NCBI GenBank assembly: GCA_915070235.1
Contig: CAJZFM010000168.1
Span: 1-5,278 of the forward strand
Length of the DNA: 5,278 nucleotides
Source of the DNA: an uncultured Capnocytophaga sp.
Lineage (GTDB): Bacteria > Bacteroidota > Bacteroidia > Flavobacteriales > Flavobacteriaceae
Direction of reading: 5' to 3'
Shown here: positions 1-5,278 of the stretch, one piece after another
How positions within the stretch are numbered: position 1 is the stretch's first letter
Layout: the number at the start of each line of letters is the position of its first letter
Translations under genes and position numbers: made by a program
The notes under the pieces: generated by a model
Told to the model about the DNA's origin: nothing
The model's database searches: none
The model's input: only the letters and a program-made list of their open reading frames with translations

Positions 1-51
1 CGCATCTGATTACGGCTCAGAAGGTTACAGGTTTGAATCCTGTCGAGGTCA
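1..51 (+). tRNA. tRNA-Arg (anticodon ACG), 3' part only
   Basis: This is the 3' part of a tRNA whose D-arm and 5' acceptor strand lie outside the window. The anticodon stem is TCTGA (5-9) paired with TCAGA (17-21). The seven-base loop TTACGGC (10-16) puts the anticodon ACG at 12-14, preceded by the invariant T. The variable loop is 22-26. The T-stem ACAGG/CCTGT (27-31 and 39-43) encloses the loop TTTGAAT. The acceptor strand CGAGGTC is 44-50 and the discriminator A is 51. ACG reads arginine CGN codons; from family knowledge the first anticodon base is normally deaminated to inosine by TadA. No CCA is encoded (the next bases are CAA), so the CCA end must be added by nucleotidyltransferase. The ACG assignment comes from a hand fold, and the missing half prevents a full check of the cloverleaf. 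Confidence 0.92.
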
Positions 52-52
52 C

Positions 53-89
53 AAAAATAACGCCCTGAGAGTCAGGGCGTTATTTTTTT
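53..89 (+). terminator. Intrinsic terminator after tRNA-Arg, probably bidirectional
   Basis: A 16-bp perfect inverted repeat (53-68 with 72-87) has a GC-rich core, CGCCCTGA/TCAGGGCG, and a three-base GAG loop. It ends in a run of seven T on the plus strand. The left arm begins with five A, so the minus strand also reads hairpin plus T-tract. It can therefore end both the tRNA transcript and the convergent lipoprotein gene, whose stop codon is 20 bases away. The hairpin starts one base after the tRNA discriminator base, so the tRNA 3' trailer is essentially the terminator itself. Confidence 0.9.
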
Positions 90-108
90 GGTTTTGTGGT
101 ATTCTTTA

Positions 109-1176
109 TTATTGGATAGGCTTTATCCCTAACTCTCTTGCGGCTCTGATGCCTATAAATTTTTGTTCCTGATCATTCTTGTCTCCAAAAACCCTCTCAA
201 TATTTCCTGATCCTATTAAGGTTGTCTCTACATACTGTATATCACCTGAGGTGGGTTGTGTCTTTCCTGTTCTACTATAAGCCAAATACATGTGTCCTGG
301 AATCGCTACTAAGAAACAGCGAATACCTATTTTCTCCAAAATACTGGCCATAAGCACACTTCCATCTACACAGTTAGCATTTTTTAGTGCCAGTGTTTCG
401 TTGATAAAGCGTACATTTTGGCTATATACTTTGGTAGCTGCATTGCTTGTATCAGTAATATTGCTATAATTCATGCCTTTTCGCATCAGATGTGCTACAA
501 TAGCTGCTACTTGTAGATCTGCATAATCAGCTCCTCCCTGGTAGCCCATCCAGCCACTTAGTTTTAGGTTAGGTTTATCCTTATACACTTCATTATGTTC
601 GTTGTGTACTTCACTTAGAAAAGCATCTATAAGCTTACTATCTTCATTTACATAAGAAGCAAAGAAAGCACGAAAATCCATCACTTGGTTTCCATATTTC
701 AAAGCGAAAACACATTCGCTCACGCTTCGGTAAGGTACCTCCACATCTGTATTGGTGACCAACTTGCCTTCGCGGTCAAGCAGCTGAAAGCTAAAATGTG
801 TGATACCAGGGTTTTGAAATTTTATAAAGTCATCATACTTCCACAATAGGTTCACTGAAACCTTATTCATTCCTTTACGAATATCCTTTTCAATAAGGGT
901 CTCATGAATGAACTTATCGTTGGTTACCCTTATTTTCCCTTTAAAATCCGTTTCACTATTTATGGAAAGGTCAAAATAGGTAAGCGTATTCTTATCAACT
1001 GTTTTTATCTGAGCCATACTATAAACAGCCGAGGGGTAAAGGCTCCCGTCAAGCACAGGGTCAAGCTGAGCGGTCATTGTAGCACTAAGGTCTGATTTGG
1101 CAAGCTCATCTTCACCTTTGGTACAACCTACCAGCGAAAGAGTGGTTGCTACTAATAATAAAACAATCTTTCTCAT
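109..1176 (-). CDS. Lipoprotein with C-terminal transglutaminase-like domain
   Basis: A 355-residue secreted lipoprotein of unknown specific function. The N-terminus is a short basic start (MRK), a hydrophobic stretch at 4-17 and a lipobox L-V-G-C ending at Cys18, so signal peptidase II cleavage and lipid anchoring are expected. The mature N-terminus reads C-T-K-G-E-D-E. This lysine followed by acidic residues resembles, but does not exactly match, the lipoprotein export signal described in Capnocytophaga and other Bacteroidota, so surface display is possible. Residues about 30-150 look beta-rich, without a recognised domain. Residues about 215-325 look like the transglutaminase-like papain fold: N-C-V-D-G-S with Cys269 followed by a helical stretch, P-G-H with His295, and Y-V-E-T-T with Glu317. 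These are plausible Cys-His-acid catalytic residues. The family includes proteases and amidases as well as cross-linking enzymes, so the reaction cannot be named. ATG at 1176 fits the signal peptide and lies about 20-25 bases after a predicted promoter; there is no Shine-Dalgarno. The gene stands alone, divergent from rpsA. Confidence 0.88.
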   Translation of the reverse strand: MRKIVLLLVATTLSLVGCTKGEDELAKSDLSATMTAQLDPVLDGSLYPSAVYSMAQIKTVDKNTLTYFDLSINSETDFKGKIRVTNDKFIHETLIEKDIRKGMNKVSVNLLWKYDDFIKFQNPGITHFSFQLLDREGKLVTNTDVEVPYRSVSECVFALKYGNQVMDFRAFFASYVNEDSKLIDAFLSEVHNEHNEVYKDKPNLKLSGWMGYQGGADYADLQVAAIVAHLMRKGMNYSNITDTSNAATKVYSQNVRFINETLALKNANCVDGSVLMASILEKIGIRCFLVAIPGHMYLAYSRTGKTQPTSGDIQYVETTLIGSGNIERVFGDKNDQEQKFIGIRAARELGIKPIQ

Positions 1177-1203
1177 CTTAAAAGTATTTACTAATTATTG
1201 TGG

Positions 1204-1233
1204 CAAAAATACATTTTTTTCTCAACCTCTCAA
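1204..1233 (-). promoter_or_regulatory. Predicted Bacteroidota-type promoter for the lipoprotein gene
   Basis: Read on the minus strand, the -7 box TATTTTTG (1211-1204) matches TAnnTTTG exactly. A TTG (1233-1231) lies 19 bases upstream, in the -33 position. Transcription would start near 1196-1199, giving a leader of only about 20-25 bases. The consensus is established for the primary sigma factor of Bacteroidota. In AT-rich DNA a chance match is possible, but the placement just upstream of the start codon supports it. Confidence 0.62.
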
Positions 1234-1287
1234 TAAATAATATATTTTTTTAACACATAAATTAATCCTAACAAAAAGCATTTTTTA

Positions 1288-1319
1288 TTTGGTCATTCCA
1301 AAATAAATTCGTACTTTTG
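1288..1319 (+). promoter_or_regulatory. Predicted Bacteroidota-type promoter for rpsA
   Basis: The -33 element TTTG (1288-1291) and the -7 element TACTTTTG (1312-1319) both match the Bacteroidota primary-sigma consensus (TTTG and TAnnTTTG), with a 20-base spacer. Transcription should begin around 1324-1327, giving an rpsA leader of about 115 nt. A strong consensus promoter suits a ribosomal protein gene with high demand. Confidence 0.78.
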
Positions 1320-1329
1320 CAAAATCTTT

Positions 1330-1424
1330 GAGCTACGCAAGGGAAAGATGATTTTCAATAAAATATGTATCACTAAAACTATGTGATTTGCAGCTCCTTA
1401 GCCCTTGACCTATTACATAGCTAA
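1330..1424 (+). promoter_or_regulatory. Structured 5' leader of rpsA, candidate autoregulatory RNA
   Basis: By hand fold, the rpsA leader forms a closed junction. P1 pairs GAGCT (1330-1334) and GCAA (1337-1340) with the uninterrupted TTGCAGCTC (1388-1396), leaving a two-base bulge AC. Inside P1 are a small hairpin GAAA/TTTC (1343-1346 with 1353-1356) and a second hairpin ATCAC/GTGAT (1369-1373 with 1383-1387). A further hairpin TTAGC/GCTAA (1398-1402 with 1420-1424) lies 16 bases before the ATG. CAAGGG (1338-1343) is also complementary to CCCTTG (1402-1407), a pairing that would exclude the upper part of P1 and suggests an alternative conformation. S1 represses its own translation in E. coli through the rpsA leader; a similar role here is inference. 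No known riboswitch or Rfam family was recognised. Confidence 0.4.
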
Positions 1425-1440
1425 TCCTTATTTATCAGCA

Positions 1441-3198
1441 ATGGCTGAAATTACTAAAGAACAACAAGAACAGTTGGACAACTTCAACTGGACTAAGTAC
1501 GAACAAGGTATTGACCAAGTAGATCAAAACAAATTAGACGAATTCGAACGCCTTGTTAAAGAAAACTTCGTGGATACCCAAGCCGACGAGCTTGTGATCG
1601 GTACTGTAACTCACCTTACTGACCGTGAAGCGATCATTGACATCAACGCTAAGAGCGAAGGGGTAATCTCCCTCAATGAGTTTCGCTACAACCCTAACCT
1701 AAAGGTAGGTGACAAGGTAGAGGTATTGGTTGATATTCGTGAAGACAAAACTGGACAACTCGTCCTCTCTCACAAGAAAGCACGTACTATCAAAGCATGG
1801 GACAGAGTCAATGCTGCCTTTGAAAGTGGTGAAATCGTAAATGGTTTCGTAAAATGCAGAACCAAAGGAGGTATGATTGTAGATGTATTCGGTATTGAGG
1901 CTTTCTTACCTGGTTCTCAGATAGATGTAAAACCTATCCGCGACTACGACCAATTTGTCAATAAGACTATGGAATTCAAGGTGGTGAAAATCAACCATGA
2001 GTTCAAGAACGTAGTAGTATCTCACAAAGCGCTTATTGAAGCGGATATTGAAGAGCAAAAACGAGAAATCATCGGACAGCTCGAAAAAGGACAAGTACTC
2101 GAAGGGGTTGTGAAGAATATCACTTCTTACGGAGTATTCGTTGACCTTGGCGGTGTAGACGGACTTATCCATATCACTGACCTTTCTTGGTCTCGTATCA
2201 ACCACCCTACCGAAGTATTGGAGCTTGACCAAAAGATCAATGTGGTTATCCTTGACTTTGATGACAACAAGTCTCGTATCCAATTAGGATTGAAACAACT
2301 TCAAAAACACCCATGGGAAGCCCTTTCTGATGACCTTAAAGTAGGTGATAAAGTAAAAGGTAAAGTAGTGGTAATCGCTGACTACGGTGCTTTCGTAGAA
2401 GTAGCCGATGGTGTAGAAGGTCTTATCCATGTTTCCGAAATGTCTTGGAGCACACACTTGCGTTCTGCTCAGGACTTCGTAAATATAGGTGATGAAGTAG
2501 AAGCGGTAATCCTTACTTTGGACAGAGACGAAAGAAAAATGTCCTTGGGTATCAAGCAACTTACTACTGACCCTTGGACTGACATTACTGCTAAATATCC
2601 TGTAGGGTCTAAGCATACTGGTACCGTACGTAACTTTACCAACTTCGGTGTATTCGTAGAATTGGAAGAAGGTATTGACGGATTGGTATATATCTCTGAT
2701 CTTTCTTGGACTAAGAAAATCAAACATCCATCTGAATTCTGCTCTGTAGGAGATAAAATGGACGTAGTAGTTCTCGAACTTGATGTAAATACCCGTAAGC
2801 TCGCCCTTGGCCACAAGCAATTGGAACCTAATCCTTGGGACAAATACGAAAACGAGTTTGCTGTAGGTACTATCCACCAAGGTACTATCTCCAAAATCAC
2901 TGACAAGGGAGCTACTGTTCCTTTCAATGAGGATATTCTTGCTTTCGTTCCTTCTCGCCACTTAGAGACTGAATCTGGCAAGAAATTAGGCAAGGGAGAT
3001 ACTGCTGATTTCAAAATTATTGAGTTCAGCAAAGAATTCAAGCGCGTCGTAGCTTCTCATACAGCTATCTTCAAGGAAGAAGAAGAAAAGAATGTAAAAG
3101 AGGCCGCTGCACAGCCTGCACAACAAGTAGAGAAATCTACTTTAGGGGACTTGGACGTACTCCAAGAACTCAAAGACAAGATGGAAAAAGAACAATAG
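1441..3198 (+). CDS. rpsA: 30S ribosomal protein S1 (bS1)
   Basis: Ribosomal protein S1, 585 residues, an RNA-binding protein of the small subunit that brings mRNA to the ribosome and helps unfold structured initiation regions. Six S1 (OB-fold) repeats lie at roughly 48-112, 130-196, 216-284, 301-371, 388-458 and 475-541. Repeats 3-5 are the most canonical, with Y/F-G-x-F-V and G-L-I/V-x-I/V-S/T-D/E-x-S-W (for example SYGVFVDLGGVDGLIHITDL at 229-248) and each ending in L-G-x-K/H-Q-L. Repeats 1 and 2 are divergent, as in other S1 proteins where they bind the ribosome. The C-terminal tail (545-585) is charged and probably flexible. The start is ATG 1441: the frame is open back to a TTG at 1405, but those 12 extra residues do not look like an S1 N-terminus and fall in the structured leader. 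No Shine-Dalgarno precedes the ATG, normal for this phylum. The gene has its own consensus promoter and terminator, so it is likely transcribed alone. Confidence 0.97.
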   Translation: MAEITKEQQEQLDNFNWTKYEQGIDQVDQNKLDEFERLVKENFVDTQADELVIGTVTHLTDREAIIDINAKSEGVISLNEFRYNPNLKVGDKVEVLVDIREDKTGQLVLSHKKARTIKAWDRVNAAFESGEIVNGFVKCRTKGGMIVDVFGIEAFLPGSQIDVKPIRDYDQFVNKTMEFKVVKINHEFKNVVVSHKALIEADIEEQKREIIGQLEKGQVLEGVVKNITSYGVFVDLGGVDGLIHITDLSWSRINHPTEVLELDQKINVVILDFDDNKSRIQLGLKQLQKHPWEALSDDLKVGDKVKGKVVVIADYGAFVEVADGVEGLIHVSEMSWSTHLRSAQDFVNIGDEVEAVILTLDRDERKMSLGIKQLTTDPWTDITAKYPVGSKHTGTVRNFTNFGVFVELEEGIDGLVYISDLSWTKKIKHPSEFCSVGDKMDVVVLELDVNTRKLALGHKQLEPNPWDKYENEFAVGTIHQGTISKITDKGATVPFNEDILAFVPSRHLETESGKKLGKGDTADFKIIEFSKEFKRVVASHTAIFKEEEEKNVKEAAAQPAQQVEKSTLGDLDVLQELKDKMEKEQ

Positions 3199-3230
3199 TG
3201 GTTTAGTTTTTTTCATAATTTTTGTTTTAG

Positions 3231-3264
3231 GGTACTACTTTGTTCTAAAGTAGTACCTTTTTTT
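3231..3264 (+). terminator. Intrinsic terminator of rpsA
   Basis: An 11-bp perfect stem, GGTACTACTTT (3231-3241) with AAAGTAGTACC (3247-3257), has a GTTCT loop and is followed by seven T (3258-3264). It lies 33 bases after the rpsA TAG stop and 21 bases before the next start codon. It should end most rpsA transcripts and so uncouple the downstream envelope gene from ribosomal protein expression. Confidence 0.9.
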
Positions 3265-3285
3265 ACTTTTTTAATCCCTTTTTTT

Positions 3286-5223
3286 ATGAAGTCTGTTCGC
3301 ATCAACGAATATTTAGTGTTTTTATATCGCATTTTCCTCATTTATTTCTTCTATGCGATAGCTCGCGGCTTGTTTATCTATTTCAATCACGATGTCATGA
3401 GTGATTATCGTGGCTTTGACCTATTTTATTATGGCTTAGCTTTTGATAATTGCTCTATTATGTATGTGAATTTGCTCTTTATACTACTGAGTTTGCTCCC
3501 GCTGTGGTACAATAAGCACCCTAAGTTTCAAAAAGTAGTCTTCTGGGTATATTTTATTCCCAATATCATTGCTTATGCCACCAATTTTATTGATATGGCA
3601 TACTATCCCTTTAGCAAATCACGACTTACCACCGCCTCATTTGCTGTGATAGAACACGAAAAGAATATAGCTAAGCTGATTGTTCCTTTCTTAGGCGATT
3701 ATTGGTACTTATTCCTTTGGTTTTTCTTCCTAATAGGCCTTTGGATCTTCTTGTATAAGCGTGTAAAGGTGCAGCCTGCACCTATTACAAGCAAGAAAAT
3801 CTACTACAGCAGCTCCGTCCTCTGCTTCTTAGGCTTTGGCACCCTTATCATGATGGCTATTCGCGGAGGAGGATTTACCTCTGATACACGCCCTATCAAT
3901 ATGCTCGATGCCAGCCGACATGTAAATATCTCTGCCCAAGCCGATGCCATTCTCAACACGCCTTTCTGCCTTATCCGCAGCTTAGGAAAGAACAAGGGAT
4001 TTAAGGAATACCACTTTGTAACCGAGGATTATATCAACCAAGCCCTCAAGCCTATCAAGCAATACACTCGTGAGGTAAAGCAAAAGCCCAATATAGTGCT
4101 CTTTATCTTAGAGAGTTTCGGTAAGGAGTATTGGGGTTGTATGAATACCAAAGGGGACATTCCCAATTTCAAGTCCTACACTCCTTTCTTGGATTCGCTC
4201 TCCCAGCATTCCTTTGTCTTGGACAATGCCTATTGTACAGGGCGCCAGTCTATTCATGGCATGTCCTCCATGCTCGCTGGGATTCCTTCCTTTCAGGTGG
4301 CTTATACCTCTTCCCCTTATGTGAAACAGCCTACTCAGTCTTTGGTTTCCATTGCCAAGGAGATGGGCTATGATACCTCTTTCTTCCACTCGGCTCCCAA
4401 TGGCTCTATGGGATTCTTAGGTTTTTCCAATATCTTGGCCTTTGACCACTATTATGGAAAGACAGAGTATAACAACGATGCTGATGACGACGGCCGCTGG
4501 GGTATCTGGGACGAACCTTTCTTTCAGTATATGTGTCGTACTTTATCGGAGAAAAAACAGCCTTTCTTTGGCAATATCTTTACGCTCTCCTCTCATCATC
4601 CCTTCCAGATTCCCAAGCAATACGAAGGGAAATTTGACAAAGGTACCTTGGAGATTCACCAGTGTATCGGCTATACGGATTATTCGCTCAAGCAGTTTTT
4701 TACCTGTGCCAAGAAGCAACCTTGGTTTGAGAATACAATCTTTGTTTTTGTCAATGACCACCCCAATCAGACCTATTACGAGCGTTACAAACAAGCCATT
4801 ACCAATATGGGAGCTGCCATTATGTTCTATAGTCCTAACCCTGATTTGGTACCTACCAAGCGTTATAGCGAAATTAGCCAGCAGATAGATATCTACCCTT
4901 CTTTGGTGGATCTGATGGGCTATCAAAAGCCTTTCCGCTCATGGGGTCGTAGTGTCTTTGCCGACAAGCCCGATGAGACCCCCCGTGCCTTTATCTCCAA
5001 CGCCCTGATGTACCAAATGAAGCAAGGCAACTACATCTATATCCTTGACGAAAATGGTCAAGTCAATGGTATTTATAAGAAAGAAGACGAGGCGCTTAAG
5101 CACAACCTATGGGGCAAAGAGGACAATGCCGAAATACAAAAGGGCATAAAAGACCTCCAAGCCTTCGTACAAGACTATATGGATAGGGTGATACATCACA
5201 AATTAGACCCTAACAAAAACTGA
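3286..5223 (+). CDS. LtaS-type membrane phosphoglycerol transferase / sulfatase family protein
   Basis: A 645-residue inner-membrane enzyme of the alkaline phosphatase superfamily, LTA synthase-like group. Five likely membrane helices lie near 11-33, 57-74, 82-105, 139-157 and 172-192. A linker follows, then a catalytic domain from about 267 to 560 expected in the periplasm. Visible motifs are N-I-V-L-F-I-L-E-S-F with metal ligand Glu276; G-R-Q-S-I-H-G with Ser322 as probable nucleophile, where Gram-positive LtaS has Thr; W-G-I-W-D-E at 405-410; S-S-H-H-P-F with His437/438; N-D-H with metal ligands Asp491 and His492; and Q-Q-I-D-I-Y-P at 532-538. The active site looks intact. Gram-negative members transfer phosphoglycerol or phosphoethanolamine to glycans or lipids, or act as sulfatases or phosphatases; the substrate cannot be read from sequence. 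Bacteroidota lack classical lipoteichoic acid, so the name LTA synthase should not be taken literally. ATG 3286 places the first helix properly. It is preceded by a T-run rather than a Shine-Dalgarno. The gene ends in tandem stops, TGA TAA. Confidence 0.92.
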   Translation: MKSVRINEYLVFLYRIFLIYFFYAIARGLFIYFNHDVMSDYRGFDLFYYGLAFDNCSIMYVNLLFILLSLLPLWYNKHPKFQKVVFWVYFIPNIIAYATNFIDMAYYPFSKSRLTTASFAVIEHEKNIAKLIVPFLGDYWYLFLWFFFLIGLWIFLYKRVKVQPAPITSKKIYYSSSVLCFLGFGTLIMMAIRGGGFTSDTRPINMLDASRHVNISAQADAILNTPFCLIRSLGKNKGFKEYHFVTEDYINQALKPIKQYTREVKQKPNIVLFILESFGKEYWGCMNTKGDIPNFKSYTPFLDSLSQHSFVLDNAYCTGRQSIHGMSSMLAGIPSFQVAYTSSPYVKQPTQSLVSIAKEMGYDTSFFHSAPNGSMGFLGFSNILAFDHYYGKTEYNNDADDDGRWGIWDEPFFQYMCRTLSEKKQPFFGNIFTLSSHHPFQIPKQYEGKFDKGTLEIHQCIGYTDYSLKQFFTCAKKQPWFENTIFVFVNDHPNQTYYERYKQAITNMGAAIMFYSPNPDLVPTKRYSEISQQIDIYPSLVDLMGYQKPFRSWGRSVFADKPDETPRAFISNALMYQMKQGNYIYILDENGQVNGIYKKEDEALKHNLWGKEDNAEIQKGIKDLQAFVQDYMDRVIHHKLDPNKN

Positions 5224-5278
5224 TAATCAACTCTTTAGAAAATAAAAAGTATTTATTTGTTCTTATCTAATTATTTTT
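5224..5278. other. AT-rich intergenic tail, no feature recognised
   Basis: The last 55 bases after the LtaS-like gene begin with an in-frame second stop (TAA at 5224-5226) and are strongly AT-rich. No hairpin with a T-tract, no exact TAnnTTTG box and no start of a further gene could be supported before the window ends. A terminator or the next promoter probably lies beyond the edge. Confidence 0.5.

Noticed and set aside
1..51. tRNA 3' end as a possible integration site for a mobile element.
   Set aside because: No integrase, no second copy of the tRNA 3' end and no foreign-looking genes follow; the downstream content is ordinary chromosome.
904..1095. Small plus-strand open frame inside the lipoprotein gene.
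   Set aside because: It overlaps the lipoprotein coding sequence completely, has no promoter or recognisable product, and is a shadow frame.
1906..2961. Two long, abutting open frames on the minus strand inside rpsA (1906-2283 and 2284-2961).
   Set aside because: They lie antisense to a certain, highly conserved gene and have no recognisable domain; long antisense frames are common under biased codon use.
1621..2980. Repeated similar segments along rpsA.
   Set aside because: They are the six S1 domain repeats of the protein, not DNA repeats or a mobile element.
3216..3242. Promoter-like TA-N3-TTTG and TA-N1-TTTG in front of the LtaS-like gene.
   Set aside because: Spacing inside the box deviates from TAnnTTTG, no -33 TTG is correctly placed, and both would start transcription at or before the terminator hairpin.
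4108..4926. Several open frames on both strands within the LtaS-like gene.
   Set aside because: All are internal to a gene with intact catalytic motifs and encode low-complexity, unrecognisable peptides.

Overview
The window looks like a chromosomal housekeeping stretch from a Flavobacteriia-type member of the Bacteroidota. The clues are moderate-to-low G+C, genes without Shine-Dalgarno sequences, promoter-like boxes of the Bacteroidota form (TTTG, about 20 bases, TAnnTTTG), a Bacteroidota-style lipoprotein signal peptide, and a six-domain ribosomal protein S1. The genus is uncertain; Capnocytophaga is a guess from overall style and was not tested.

Layout from left to right. Positions 1-51 are the 3' part of a tRNA-Arg with anticodon ACG, cut by the window edge. 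A strong hairpin terminator at 53-89 follows almost at once. On the minus strand, 109-1176 encodes a 355-residue lipoprotein with a C-terminal transglutaminase-like (papain-fold) region. A divergent intergenic region at 1177-1440 holds one promoter for the lipoprotein gene (minus strand), one for rpsA (plus strand), and a leader of about 115 nt that hand-folds into a three-way junction. rpsA (1441-3198) encodes ribosomal protein S1. It ends at an intrinsic terminator (3231-3264), and 21 bases later a 645-residue membrane-anchored LtaS-type phosphoglycerol transferase/sulfatase-family protein begins (3286-5223). The last 55 bases are AT-rich and show no gene.

The genes do not form one pathway. 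The tRNA and rpsA serve translation; the lipoprotein and the LtaS-like enzyme act in the cell envelope. No mobile element, CRISPR array, phage gene or clearly new multi-gene system is visible. The most interesting items are the folded rpsA leader, a candidate autoregulatory element in a lineage that rarely uses Shine-Dalgarno pairing, and the poorly characterised lipoprotein with a Cys-His-Glu arrangement.
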